Of a DNA stretch of 64,000 nucleotides, positions 18,515-27,721 are shown piece after piece. The stretch covers positions 697,869 through 761,868 of the forward strand of contig NZ_JBCFBO010000001.1 in the NCBI RefSeq assembly GCF_038562635.1, given 5' to 3'. Origin of the DNA: Methanobacterium sp. GTDB lineage: Archaea > Methanobacteriota > Methanobacteria > Methanobacteriales > Methanobacteriaceae. Made by a program: the position numbers and the translations under genes. The notes under the pieces were generated by a model that was given only the letters and a program-made list of their open reading frames with translations, ran no database searches and was not told the DNA's origin. Numbering within the stretch: the first letter of the stretch is position 1; each line of letters starts with the position of its first letter.

Positions 18515-19417
18515 ATGTATACCGAGATCATTCTAGCATTCCTGATATCTGCCATTTTAACACTGCTGTTCAGCTGGATAATTAAAAAAAGCGGCAGTAG
18601 TTTGTATACCAGTGTTAGGGGAGGAACACCCCGTGCCGTTGGAATTGCACCATTTATAGCCATATTGCTATTTTTACCTTTAAATTATAGTTATCTTGTA
18701 GCTTTAATTGGGATTTTTGCATTTTTAGATGATTTAATTGGAAGGAAAAAAACTAAAAGACTGCCGTTCGAGATAGGTCAGCTTTCAAGAGGCATGGGAA
18801 TGCTTGCTGTAGCTGTAATTGGATTTTTTTATGTTGGACCCGCTTCAATCTTGATTGCACTTATGATTCAACCTTTAAATATTGCAGATATGCAGCCGGG
18901 AGCTGCCTGTTCTACTGTGATTATTATGTGCATTCTTGCGCTTATTTTAGCAGTGCCTGCTGGATTATCCATTTATATTCCCCTGGTTGTTCTGGCAGCG
19001 TGTATTGGCTACGCCCCGCTGGACTATAAAGGAAAGATCATGATGGGTGAAATTGGAAATCACTCATTTGCTGTAGCACTTGGAATTGCTTATGCCGTTT
19101 TAGGTGGATTCTACGGCAGTGTTTCCAGTATGGGATATCCACTTGGAAGTTTTTTAGGAGTATTGGCCTTATTTATCATTACATTATTTGTTATAGCATT
19201 CATAAGAAGAAAGAATCTAAACATCTTTTTAGAGGAGAAACTAGGCATAAAAAATCCATATTTTGGAGATTATGTCATGGATGTTCTTACTGGAGGGGGC
19301 CTTGGAGACCTAATACGTAAAATCATCCTTGGAAAACGTGAACTCATTATAAAAAGGCATGTATTTAAAATTTTAGGATTTAGAAGACTTTTCTATAACC
19401 CTCATGCTTACAGATAA
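18515..19417 (+). CDS. MraY-like glycosyl-1-phosphate transferase (GT4 family)
   Basis: A 300-residue protein with about ten membrane helices belongs to the polyprenyl-phosphate glycosyl-1-phosphate transferase fold. Helix-loop landmarks are IFAFLDDLIGRKK (the DDxxG/K motif), PLNIADMQPG (in place of the usual N-L-x-D segment) and MGEIGNHSFAVALG (in place of GDxGS). It probably loads a sugar phosphate onto a lipid carrier for cell-wall or glycan synthesis at the inner membrane face. Methanobacteriales make pseudomurein, so a pseudomurein MraY role is attractive. The altered motifs are notable. An AGGTGA site precedes the ATG. Confidence 0.82.
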   Translation: MYTEIILAFLISAILTLLFSWIIKKSGSSLYTSVRGGTPRAVGIAPFIAILLFLPLNYSYLVALIGIFAFLDDLIGRKKTKRLPFEIGQLSRGMGMLAVAVIGFFYVGPASILIALMIQPLNIADMQPGAACSTVIIMCILALILAVPAGLSIYIPLVVLAACIGYAPLDYKGKIMMGEIGNHSFAVALGIAYAVLGGFYGSVSSMGYPLGSFLGVLALFIITLFVIAFIRRKNLNIFLEEKLGIKNPYFGDYVMDVLTGGGLGDLIRKIILGKRELIIKRHVFKILGFRRLFYNPHAYR

Positions 19418-19507
19418 TAACTAAATTTCAATTTATTGAAAATTACAAAACACAGTACTATAAAATCATATTTTTCCAGTTATTCCAAAACAAAAATAAA
19501 AAAAATA

Positions 19508-19518
19508 TTTTTTTTTTA
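19508..19518 (+). terminator. T-run between convergent genes
   Basis: A long T-run follows an A-rich run between the MraY-like gene and the convergent 51-aa gene. It could terminate both transcripts. Confidence 0.35.
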
Positions 19519-19523
19519 AGATT

Positions 19524-19679
19524 TTATTTGAGCCTTATGTAACCTAAAATAGCAATAATTATACCAAATACAGGCCATATTACTCCAGAATAAATATCTT
19601 TAAGGTAAATGAAGCTGTAAACTCCAAGAATTATCATCACAACCGCACATAAATATACAATTAAGTTTGCTACTTTCAT
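19524..19679 (-). CDS. Small two-span membrane protein, 51 aa
   Basis: Reading the minus strand from 19679 gives MKVANLIVYLCAVVMIILGV, a short loop SFIYLKDIYSG, and a second helix ending LGYIRLK. This makes two hydrophobic helices with a charged loop. The length and the placement of positive residues fit a real small membrane protein, although no strong Shine-Dalgarno site is visible upstream. It lies between the MraY-like gene and aglB, convergent with the former. The function is unknown. Confidence 0.6.
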   Translation of the reverse strand: MKVANLIVYLCAVVMIILGVYSFIYLKDIYSGVIWPVFGIIIAILGYIRLK

Positions 19680-19954
19680 AGAACTTAATCGTCTTTTTTA
19701 AGTATTTAAGTCTTTTCAAATGTTTTTAACCAGCAGATGTAATGAGATAATTTTTATTACGCCATAAATTTTAGTAACGGCTAAATTTTAATCCCGATAT
19801 CTTCCTTTGATTTTGTACCCTAGAGCTAGTCTAGAATGCCTAATTGGTAATTTTAACAGTATTAGCGCCATAAGCAAACATTTAAATATTTTTAGAGCAA
19901 ATTATTAATATTAATTATTAAAATAATATATAATAGTACCATAAGGGATAATAT

Positions 19955-22363
19955 ATGAATATAAAATGGAATTTATCCAAATTTAAGCCTTTAATAATTA
20001 TAATTTTAGTATTTATACTTGCATTTTCTCTTAGAATACAGTCAGCTTATTTACCCGGAGTATCTGGAGAAGTAAAGTCCAATTTCCAGGATCAAAATGG
20101 GCTTCCATATTTCAGTGAAATGGACTCATATTACAACTACAGGATGACATACGATTATCTTGATCACAATTATCTAGGTGACACACTACTTAATGGCAGC
20201 CCATGGGACCTGCACTCGTATTATCCTTCAGGTAGGCCCGCGGCATATCCTCCGCTGATTGTTTATATTACAGCATTTATTTATGAATTAATTAATTCAT
20301 TTGTAAATGCACCTTTAAATGAGGTTGCTATCTGGTTAGCACCATTTATAGCTTCTTTATCCGTTATTCCAGCATACCTATTTGTAAGAAGACTTACCAA
20401 TGAATATGGAGGGATAGCTGCAGGAATTTTAGTCGGTACAGTTCCGGCCTATTTTACCCACACATTTGCAGGATTCTTTGATACTGATATGTTCAACATG
20501 CTCTTTCCAATCTTGATTGTAGGATTTTTTATTGCAAGTATCACTGAAAAGGATATTAAAACCAGATCAGTTTATGTATCATTATCAGCAGTTTTTCTGC
20601 TTGTTTATTCCATGGCCTGGGAAGGCTGGTGGTACATTTTCTATTTGCTAGTTGGGACAGCCGTTGTATATCTCCTGATTTCAAATTACATGTTTGAAAT
20701 GGAAACCATTAAATCATTTAATTACTATTTCGATAAAGTCAAATATATTATGCATCAACCGGCACTCTTTTCATTAATTGTGTTTGTAATTTTAAGTATT
20801 ACATTATTAAGTGTTTATTTTGGGCTTCCAGGACTTATAGAGACTTTGACAAGATCTGCGGGTAATTCACAGCTACATACATCTATCCAAATTACCAGTT
20901 ATCCGAACGTATACATATCTGTGGATGAACTTAAAATACCAACCATTACAGAAATTCTAGGAAAATTAGGCGGTATCATACCATTCATATTCGGCATTTT
21001 AAGCATTCCATGGCTTATATGGAAATTAAAACCAGAAAAAGATAAAAAAACGGAAAACATCCCTAAAAAGAAAAATAAAAATAGACGAAATGCCCGGGAA
21101 AAAATAAAAATAAATGAAAAGAGTACAGAGAAAAAGAATACAGTAAATCCCCATTTAATTAAAAATAAAAAGAACTATCTATTATATGCAATTTTGTTTA
21201 CAATCTGGCTTTTGATCATGGGTTTTGCTTTAACACAGGGGTCAAGATTCATTGAACAGTTCTCAATACCAATAATATTGGGTGCAGGAGCATTTGTAGG
21301 CTTAATGACACCTTATTTTGCAAAAAATATTCCAAATAAGAGGTACTGTACAATAGCAGCCCTGATATTAATTGCACTTGTAGCATACGCTCCCCTATCT
21401 TCATCATATACATTTTCAAGTTCAATATATCCAAATGTTGATGATTCAATGTACAATTCACTAACGTGGATTAAAGATAACACGCCTCAAAATACAGTTA
21501 TAACTTCATGGTGGGATTTTGGTCACTTTTTTACTGCAGTGGCAGATAGGCCCGTTACCTTTGATGGGGGGTCTCAAAACACACCGCGTGCTTACTGGGT
21601 TGGAAAGGCACTGCTAACAAATAATGAGAATTTATCTGCAGGAATACTCAGAATGCTGACTTCAAGCGGCGATAAGGGCTATTTAACCCTTGAAAATTAT
21701 ACAGGAAATACAAGTAAAAGTGTAGAAATACTGGATAAAATTCTACCTGTTGATAAACCGGCTGCCCAAGACATACTCACAAAAGATTATAAATTAACTT
21801 CTGATCAAGCTTTAAATGTGCTAAAATACACCCATCCCACTAAACCATCCCCACATGTCCTGTTCTTAAATAATATGTACCTCCTTTCAAAATCATACTG
21901 GTGGTCTTACTTTGGGAACTGGAACTTCCAAAATAACACAGGAAAAGGCTACAGTTATTCTGCTGAACAAGCGGCTTCCCATGAGGTTAACGGTACAACC
22001 GTAATTTCAGCTCAAAACGGTATTGTTGCACAGATAAACGGATCAAAAGTAGTTGCAGGTTTTCAATATGAGCAAAATAACCAGATCCACGTACTGGAGC
22101 CTCACAAGTTAATTGTGGTTCAAAATGGTAATGTTTCAATGAATAAGATCGTTTCCAATTCTAGTTCATTTAGTATAATCTTAGTAAAAGAAAATGATAT
22201 TAATCTTGCTGTTATGTTGAATAAGGAACTTGAAGATTCCATGTTTACAAGATTATACCTTACAAATGGTGCAGCTTTAAGTAAATTCAAGCTTTTACAT
22301 AAAGAGGGTAAAATAATAGATCCATATGGCGTAATGATCTGGGCTGTGAGTTTTAATAAATAA
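19955..22363 (+). CDS. aglB: Oligosaccharyltransferase AglB/STT3
   Basis: This is the membrane enzyme that transfers the lipid-linked glycan to Asn in N-x-S/T sequons. The 802 residues start with about 13 membrane helices. Catalytic features include an N-terminal acidic motif (SEMDSYYNYR), a second DxD-type motif (FFDTDMFN) and the signature SWWDFGH at about 518-523 at the start of the soluble domain (WWDFG rather than WWDYG). A very Lys-rich, low-complexity insert occupies about residues 362-408 in a loop between helices. The neighbouring MraY- and MurG-like genes suggest a glycan assembly region. It is monocistronic with a weak Shine-Dalgarno site. Confidence 0.95.
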   Translation: MNIKWNLSKFKPLIIIILVFILAFSLRIQSAYLPGVSGEVKSNFQDQNGLPYFSEMDSYYNYRMTYDYLDHNYLGDTLLNGSPWDLHSYYPSGRPAAYPPLIVYITAFIYELINSFVNAPLNEVAIWLAPFIASLSVIPAYLFVRRLTNEYGGIAAGILVGTVPAYFTHTFAGFFDTDMFNMLFPILIVGFFIASITEKDIKTRSVYVSLSAVFLLVYSMAWEGWWYIFYLLVGTAVVYLLISNYMFEMETIKSFNYYFDKVKYIMHQPALFSLIVFVILSITLLSVYFGLPGLIETLTRSAGNSQLHTSIQITSYPNVYISVDELKIPTITEILGKLGGIIPFIFGILSIPWLIWKLKPEKDKKTENIPKKKNKNRRNAREKIKINEKSTEKKNTVNPHLIKNKKNYLLYAILFTIWLLIMGFALTQGSRFIEQFSIPIILGAGAFVGLMTPYFAKNIPNKRYCTIAALILIALVAYAPLSSSYTFSSSIYPNVDDSMYNSLTWIKDNTPQNTVITSWWDFGHFFTAVADRPVTFDGGSQNTPRAYWVGKALLTNNENLSAGILRMLTSSGDKGYLTLENYTGNTSKSVEILDKILPVDKPAAQDILTKDYKLTSDQALNVLKYTHPTKPSPHVLFLNNMYLLSKSYWWSYFGNWNFQNNTGKGYSYSAEQAASHEVNGTTVISAQNGIVAQINGSKVVAGFQYEQNNQIHVLEPHKLIVVQNGNVSMNKIVSNSSSFSIILVKENDINLAVMLNKELEDSMFTRLYLTNGAALSKFKLLHKEGKIIDPYGVMIWAVSFNK

Positions 22364-22623
22364 TTTCATTTGTAGTAGCCTCTTCCCATCCCTTTTAAAA
22401 TCACAAGTATCTTTACCAAATTTTCTTATTTCTAAGTAACTTGGATTTCAAACCAATTTGAAATTACAAAATAGCAAATTATATAATATTTATTTTATAA
22501 AAAGTATTAACGCATGATTTATATTAATGTAATGGCCCCACCAGGTAGAGTTATCTTCTGGCCATTGCCAAGTTCAAAGATAATTTTAATCTTTGAATTA
22601 ATTTAAAAAAGGCAGGTGATAGA

Positions 22624-22857
22624 ATGCATGCAAAAGATTTATCTGGAAAAGATATTGTTGATTCAAATGGAGATACCGTCGGTGTAGTTGATGATTTAGA
22701 GATAGATGTGTCAAAAAAAATGGTAACAGGCATCATAGCAAAAGAAGGCACTATCTCAGGAAAACTAGGTATGGGTGAAGAAAGAGTTATTTCCATAGAT
22801 ATGGTTGATGCAATAGGTGATAAAGTAATTTTAAGGCGTATGGAAAGACGAATGTAA
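22624..22857 (+). CDS. PRC-barrel domain protein, second paralog
   Basis: A 77-residue PRC-barrel protein: MHAKDLSGKDIVDSNGDTVG, VDDLEIDVSKKMVTGI, GMGEERVISIDMVDAIGDKVILR. It shares the fold and overall layout of the protein at 6269-6502, including GxGxxxVxxxxxDxxGDKxxLR. AGGTGAT stands just before the ATG. T-rich DNA follows the gene (22860-22884). The function is unknown; such mini-barrels act as adaptors. Confidence 0.88.
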   Translation: MHAKDLSGKDIVDSNGDTVGVVDDLEIDVSKKMVTGIIAKEGTISGKLGMGEERVISIDMVDAIGDKVILRRMERRM

Positions 22858-22859
22858 TG

Positions 22860-22884
22860 TTTCTTTTTTCTTTTTTCTTTTTTA
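22860..22884 (+). terminator. Multiple T-run terminator
   Basis: Three successive T6 runs separated by single C residues follow the PRC-barrel stop codon within a few bases. This is the classical form of an archaeal intrinsic terminator. Confidence 0.55.
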
Positions 22885-22984
22885 GTAAATAACAATTTTT
22901 CTTTTTTGCCAAAACATTTATAACCAATTCCATACATAATCTATAGAATATATTAGTGTCTATAGATTAAAAGGAAGATTAAAA

Positions 22985-23308
22985 ATGCTGATTTTAAACA
23001 CACCCAATATTGAGGGGAAGAAAATAAGCGAATACTTTGGTCTAGTAACTGGAGAAGCGCTCTTAGGTGCAAACGTGTATAAAGACCTTTTTTCAGGCGT
23101 TAGAGATGTTGTCGGCGGGAGAACCTCAGCTTACGAAGAGGAATTAAAAAAAGCAAGGGAATTAGCGCTGTCCAGTATGCAGGAAAAGGCAGAAAAACTT
23201 GGCGCAAATGCCATACTGGGTGTTCAAATAGCCTATCATAACCTTGGAGGGACTATGGGAAACACCATCCTTGTCACCATGTACGGTACCGCAGTGCACT
23301 ATGAATAA
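22985..23308 (+). CDS. UPF0145/YbjQ family protein
   Basis: The 107 residues match the YbjQ-type family (UPF0145, sometimes called heavy-metal-binding): TPNIEGKKISEYFGLVTGEALLGANVYKDL, an amphipathic helix, and KLGANAILGVQIAYHNLGG with a C-terminal strand ITV-like MYGTAVHYE. Bacterial homologs form pentameric rings, but the biological role is unclear. It is followed after 19 bases by a gene encoding a membrane-domain version, so the pair is probably one operon. Confidence 0.88.
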   Translation: MLILNTPNIEGKKISEYFGLVTGEALLGANVYKDLFSGVRDVVGGRTSAYEEELKKARELALSSMQEKAEKLGANAILGVQIAYHNLGGTMGNTILVTMYGTAVHYE

Positions 23309-23327
23309 TTGTCACGGGGGATAACTC

Positions 23328-24134
23328 TTGTTAATTTCACTAAAAAACAGCATCATAGACAAAAGATGGGGAATTCTTGCAGTAATTATAGGGACCACCC
23401 TAGGATTTATATCTGCCGTTATTTGTGTATACGCAAATTTAGTTATTTTCGGATTTAACATCATGTTTATACTATCCCCTTTAATTGCAGGGTTTAGCGA
23501 AGCATATATAGCCCAAAAAAAGTATGGCAGGAGCACGGGAGCCATCAGTGCCCTTTTAATATTTGTCATCATCAATATATACGGCTGGTTCTTCCCTAAA
23601 AATCCAATAACCATTAATTTATTCACATTAGGAGGTATTGCACTCACCATACAGGCTGCTGTCCCAATATTCGTTAATTACCTTTTGTTTGTTGTTTTCC
23701 TCGGGACTATAACTTACGTTATAGGGTTAATAGGAAATTTAATCTCAAAACTGCTTGGAAAAGAAATAGAAGAAATAGAAACTCCTAAAAATGTGGATTT
23801 ACCACAGCTAGACCTTTTATTTGCAACTACAACCAATCTTAATGGAAAAAATATAGTTAAACAATTGGGCTTAATTACAGGAGAAGCTATCTTAAAAGAA
23901 GAAAAAGATGAGAATTCATCGCGTTTAAAAAAAATTGCCTCAAAAAATGGTTCAAATATAGAATATAAAATAGGACTGGTAAGAAATGAGGCGCTTCAAA
24001 ACCTGGAAAGTGAAGCAAAAAAAATAGGTGCAAATGGTATTTTAGGCGTTAATATCGATTATAAAAGCGTTGGCGGGATCAAAGGGAGTACAGTAATAGT
24101 AACAGCTACCGGCAGTGCTGTACTGTACGAATAA
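23328..24134 (+). CDS. Membrane protein fused to a UPF0145/YbjQ-like domain
   Basis: Residues 1-145 contain four or five membrane helices starting GILAVIIGTTLGFISAVICV. After a short acidic linker, residues about 160-268 repeat the YbjQ pattern of the preceding gene: TTTNLNGKNIVKQLGLITGEAIL, then KKIGANGILGVNIDYKSVGG and a C-terminal strand ending in Tyr-Glu. The start is TTG 23328 with GGGGGAT about 6 nt upstream. The shared domain and 19-bp gap suggest that the soluble protein and the membrane form assemble together. The function is unknown. Confidence 0.82.
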   Translation: MLISLKNSIIDKRWGILAVIIGTTLGFISAVICVYANLVIFGFNIMFILSPLIAGFSEAYIAQKKYGRSTGAISALLIFVIINIYGWFFPKNPITINLFTLGGIALTIQAAVPIFVNYLLFVVFLGTITYVIGLIGNLISKLLGKEIEEIETPKNVDLPQLDLLFATTTNLNGKNIVKQLGLITGEAILKEEKDENSSRLKKIASKNGSNIEYKIGLVRNEALQNLESEAKKIGANGILGVNIDYKSVGGIKGSTVIVTATGSAVLYE

Positions 24135-24399
24135 ATCTTCAGCCCCTAAATTCTTATTTTTAAACCATTTATTATCAAATTTTGTGGTTGGGAATCTATT
24201 ATATTTATGATAATACATCAGCAATGTTTATATAACATCCATACAAATTTTGATTTAAATTAGCATAACTCCATTTAACAAACTTAAAATTAGAATTAAC
24301 TAATTTTAAATTATGAAAAATCATTTTAGTAAAACTAAAAAATGATAATGGTTTCAAATGGATTTCAAATTTATAGATTTTTAGTTAAAAGGTGAATAA

Positions 24400-25440
24400 A
24401 TGAAAGTATTATTTATGGTTACAGGGCGCGGGATCGGAGGAGACGCCGCAATTGCCCTTAATATAGCTAAGGCACTGTCTGAACATGGCGCCCACTGTGA
24501 ATTTGCCCTGAATCACGACGCTCCAGGGTTATTATTTGAAAAGAACGGTATAAAATGGCATGAAACGAGTATTCCACAGGCAGGAGGGCATGCTGCTACT
24601 AAACTTACCCTTGTAAAAGGCGGTTTTAGAATTATCCATGCTGTTTTTGAAGCTATAAGCCTGTACCGGAAACTAAAACCAGATGTGGTTGTAGGATCAA
24701 TAGGTGGAGGAGCAGTAGTCGGGTGCCTGGCAGCTAAAATTGCAGGTATTCCATCAGTAGGAGTTGTATCTACCCCTACTGATTCAAAAGTATCCAAATT
24801 TACCACTGTTGTCGCACTACCAGAATCTCCATTATTTAAATCATCAGTGAATAATAAAAATGTGCACAAAGTTTATATGCCTATAAATCCTGAAGTTGTA
24901 AGCGGAAACAAAGAAAAAGCACTGGAATTAATGCCCGAAGGTTACGACCCTGCGCTGCCTACAATACTCTTATCATCAGGATCTACTCTTTTTGAAAAAA
25001 TGGCCCTTGCTGCACCTAAACTTAGAGACAGCGGAGTTAAAGCAAATATAGTGGTTATAGGGCATCCGCTGGATGAAAAATATCGAGAATATCTTGAAAG
25101 TGATGGAATACTCTATTTAGGTTATATCGACTGGGTGAGTGATCTCTACAAACTGGCAGACTTCGTAATCATCACAGACGACGGAGTGATGCTTCATGAA
25201 GCCATTGCCTGCAATTTGCCAATTATAACACTGCTTCGAGTTAAATACGGGCGTTATCACAATATGGGTGATGTATTCAGCGGTGCAATGGTTGAAAGCG
25301 ATCTTGATAATCTGGATGAAGTTGTAAATGATTTCCTGAAAAACATCGACCAAACTAAAGACAGAGCTTCAAAATATGGGAAAGATGTTTTAGAGTCTGC
25401 AGATAAAATCGCAGGAATAATTTATGAGAAAAGAAAATAA
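24400..25440 (+). CDS. MurG-like GT28 glycosyltransferase
   Basis: A 346-residue GT-B enzyme resembles MurG. The N-terminus MKVLFMVTGRGIGGD corresponds to the MurG lipid-acceptor G-loop, PDVVVGSIGGGAVVGCLAAKIAGIP matches the second glycine motif, and the C-terminal half includes PTILLSSGSTLF and the nucleotide-sugar region DGVMLHEAIACNLP. It likely adds a sugar to a lipid-linked intermediate on the cytoplasmic membrane face. With the MraY-like gene 5 kb away, it is a candidate for pseudomurein or another surface glycan. An AAGGTGA site precedes the ATG. The donor and acceptor are unknown. Confidence 0.82.
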   Translation: MKVLFMVTGRGIGGDAAIALNIAKALSEHGAHCEFALNHDAPGLLFEKNGIKWHETSIPQAGGHAATKLTLVKGGFRIIHAVFEAISLYRKLKPDVVVGSIGGGAVVGCLAAKIAGIPSVGVVSTPTDSKVSKFTTVVALPESPLFKSSVNNKNVHKVYMPINPEVVSGNKEKALELMPEGYDPALPTILLSSGSTLFEKMALAAPKLRDSGVKANIVVIGHPLDEKYREYLESDGILYLGYIDWVSDLYKLADFVIITDDGVMLHEAIACNLPIITLLRVKYGRYHNMGDVFSGAMVESDLDNLDEVVNDFLKNIDQTKDRASKYGKDVLESADKIAGIIYEKRK

Positions 25441-25453
25441 AAAAAATGTGGAT

Positions 25454-25816
25454 TTATTGTTTTTCCATTAATTTATTTTTAATTGCAGCACCGGCAATAC
25501 CAAAAACAGCTCCAATAACTGCATAAATGACACATACTGCTATTAAAGTAACTACGTTAAGTCCTAAAGGTATAGCTGTCTTTGAAAAATAACTGATAAG
25601 TGCACTATACAACACTATAGAAATTATACTTCCAAAAAAGCTTATTGCGGCCCCATAAATAGCTGCCATCTTCAGTTCACCGCCGAGGATATATGTTCCA
25701 ACTAACGGTGCAATAATAAAGCTTAAAATCGCCAGCGAAGACGCATTAAACATAAACATGAAAAACATCACAATTGCAAGAGCAATACCAAAACCTAAAG
25801 ATTTCCAGTTAAGCAT
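25454..25816 (-). CDS. DUF5518-type small membrane protein
   Basis: A 120-residue protein has four hydrophobic helices with Gly/Ala-rich segments (VGTYILGGELKMAAIYGAA, VIGAVFGIAGAAIKNKL). This layout matches small methanogen membrane proteins annotated DUF5518. An AAGGATGTGA element precedes the ATG. It is convergent with the MurG-like gene, only 13 bases away. The function is unknown. Confidence 0.72.
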   Translation of the reverse strand: MLNWKSLGFGIALAIVMFFMFMFNASSLAILSFIIAPLVGTYILGGELKMAAIYGAAISFFGSIISIVLYSALISYFSKTAIPLGLNVVTLIAVCVIYAVIGAVFGIAGAAIKNKLMEKQ

Positions 25817-25953
25817 TTATTCACATCCTTATACTAATTTTTCCTTAAGTAAACTATTAATCTGCTGATATATAATTTAGTCTGAAAATCGTTCCACTTT
25901 AAAACCATAAAGATATATTAAAAGTTACTACCCACGTTATAACAGTGATCGTT

Positions 25954-26571
25954 ATGCTAAATAAGATAAAAAACATCTATAATTTCTATGTGGCGCGCTA
26001 CAAAAAACGCTTTTTATATTGTTTTGCGATTTATTACGGGCTTGTTATTATTGGAATGGTAATAGGATTGTTATACCCCCCAATAAGTACTGGAACAGGA
26101 GGAAATATAAGCAGTCAGTTTTCCACAGTATTTCCAGGATTACTGCAGGCTATTGGTGCAGGTGATGTAATTAAGGTAATTTTAACCATTTTCGTATTTA
26201 ACAGTATTTTAGGGAGTTTTCTCGCTATTACATTGTTAAACCTGATTGGTATAGGAACACTGGTGTTCATTTACAGGCCTATCATGTGGGGATTGATTTA
26301 TGCCCCTACAAGCCCCAGTGCAGCAGTGCTCTTAATAGCTGTCATTCCAACTTTAATATTAGAAGGAGTAGCTTATGTTATTGCATTTGCAGCCAGCCTT
26401 GACTTTATCCTGGCAATTGCAAAACCAAAAGCCCTTGGGGAAGAAAGCAGGTTTAAGGCATGGAAAAAGGCATGGGTATACAATTTAAAGTCGTATGTAC
26501 TGGTTTTAATCATGCTGTTTGTGGCTGCAGTTGTTGAAAGCGTTACCATAATATCTTTAGCCAGGGTTTAA
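25954..26571 (+). CDS. SpoIIM-like membrane protein
   Basis: About 205 residues with five or six helices resemble the stage II sporulation protein M (DUF95) family: a first helix near YCFAIYYGLVIIGMVIG, FVFNSILGSFLAITLLNLIGIG in the middle, and PTLILEGVAYVIAFAASLDF near the end. ATG 25954 is chosen over GTG 25945, which itself looks like the Shine-Dalgarno site. Archaea do not sporulate; the family may help control murein-like wall hydrolases or envelope remodelling (inference). It probably stands alone. Confidence 0.82.
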   Translation: MLNKIKNIYNFYVARYKKRFLYCFAIYYGLVIIGMVIGLLYPPISTGTGGNISSQFSTVFPGLLQAIGAGDVIKVILTIFVFNSILGSFLAITLLNLIGIGTLVFIYRPIMWGLIYAPTSPSAAVLLIAVIPTLILEGVAYVIAFAASLDFILAIAKPKALGEESRFKAWKKAWVYNLKSYVLVLIMLFVAAVVESVTIISLARV

Positions 26572-27059
26572 CTCCCTTATTTTTTTTAATTTGATTAAAT
26601 GATGTTTGAAAATTGAGAAACTTTATGTATAAATTAAATTCCAGAAAAAGTTTGATCCGAGCCTCTTTCAAGACTGTTTTCATCTTTTAAGTTATAGTAA
26701 CATTAACAATTTTTCATTTTATAGCAGATTGGTAATATTGAGGTTAACTTACTGCATTCTATCATTTACTTCTTAACTTATGTTTATATTATCATTTGGT
26801 GCATTCACACTAATTATTGTGTTGGTTATGGCTCTTTATATCTCAGTTTTCAGAGGAATATTACTAACCATGTCTGAAATTTGACTAAATGCCATTCAAA
26901 ACTCTGCCAGGCTGTAAATAATGAAAAAAGATTAATTTCTTTCATATGATTAATAACAATATATATTAGTAATGACTGATTATTCATTCATAATGAGTGA
27001 TTAGTCATTCAACTATAAAATTTTTATACGTAAAAAAAGTACAAATGGAGGTAAAAATT
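26572..27059. other. Intergenic region upstream of the MBL gene
   Basis: It holds the MBL promoter and paired operators at its right end (26957-27009). A hydrophobic 34-codon frame at 26780-26884 has no initiation site and is not annotated. The rest is unremarkable. Confidence 0.45.
26971..27009 (+). promoter_or_regulatory. Tandem palindromic operators at the MBL promoter
   Basis: Two 18-bp sites, AATGACTGATTATTCATT (26971-26988) and AATGAGTGATTAGTCATT (26992-27009), share the form AATGA-N8-TCATT. They also form a larger inverted repeat with 15 of 18 positions matching. They sit directly downstream of an AATATATATTA TATA box (about 26957-26968), where binding would block transcription. The TetR gene at 28850 is the likely regulator (inference). 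Confidence 0.65.
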
Positions 27060-27701
27060 ATGAAAATAAGTGATGAAGTTTACGCATTGGATTCAACGAA
27101 AGGAAATTATGTTTATCTTATTTTGGCTGAAGAAATAATATTAATCGATACAGGACTTCCTAAGAATGGAGAGAACATTTTAAATGATTTAAAATCCATG
27201 GATATTAACCCTCATGATATTAACCATATTTTAATTACACATGATGATATGGATCACGTAGGTAGTCTGGCTTTACTGGAAAAAGCTAGTGGAGCTAAAA
27301 TCTTGGCTTCAAAAGAGGATATACCTTATATCCTTGGTGATATAAATCGCCACGTGATTAAAAGAATTCTTAATTACATTATTAAACTTAAAAAACCGGA
27401 AAATATTAATTCATATCCTGAAGATGGAATGATTGGTAATATTAAAGTTATATATACTCCAGGGCATACACTGGGGCATGTGTGTTTGCTTTATAAAGAT
27501 ATAATGTTTGTCGGGGATTTATTTAGAACCAAAAATGGGGAAATAGCCATGGGGCCATCATTTGCTAATTGGAATAATTCGATTTTAAAAGAATCTATAG
27601 TCAAAATTGACGAGTATGATTTTAAGTGGATTTGCCCAGCTCATGGCGAACCAATTAAAAGGGATAATCACTTGAAAGATTTTATAAACAATCTAAAATA
27701 A
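27060..27701 (+). CDS. Metallo-beta-lactamase fold hydrolase (HxDxDH variant)
   Basis: A 213-residue MBL-fold enzyme begins MKISDEVYALDSTKGNYVY. The metal motif is HDDMDH, so the usual second His of HxHxDH is Asp, as in some YflN-like proteins. Further metal residues are in TPGHTLGHVC, FVGDLF and CPAHGEP. ATG 27060 is preferred because GGAGG is about 9 nt upstream; the longer in-frame start overlaps the operator. The downstream TSUP transporter and TetR gene suggest a small regulated detoxification cassette, possibly for sulfur species as in bacterial BigR-type clusters. The substrate is inferred. Confidence 0.88.
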   Translation: MKISDEVYALDSTKGNYVYLILAEEIILIDTGLPKNGENILNDLKSMDINPHDINHILITHDDMDHVGSLALLEKASGAKILASKEDIPYILGDINRHVIKRILNYIIKLKKPENINSYPEDGMIGNIKVIYTPGHTLGHVCLLYKDIMFVGDLFRTKNGEIAMGPSFANWNNSILKESIVKIDEYDFKWICPAHGEPIKRDNHLKDFINNLK

Positions 27702-27721
27702 CTGAATTAAAAATTGGGACA

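Noticed and set aside
26780..26884. Hydrophobic 34-codon frame upstream of the MBL gene
   Set aside because: No Shine-Dalgarno site and no conserved motif; a stop codon lies two codons before its ATG. It is likely chance in AT-rich DNA.
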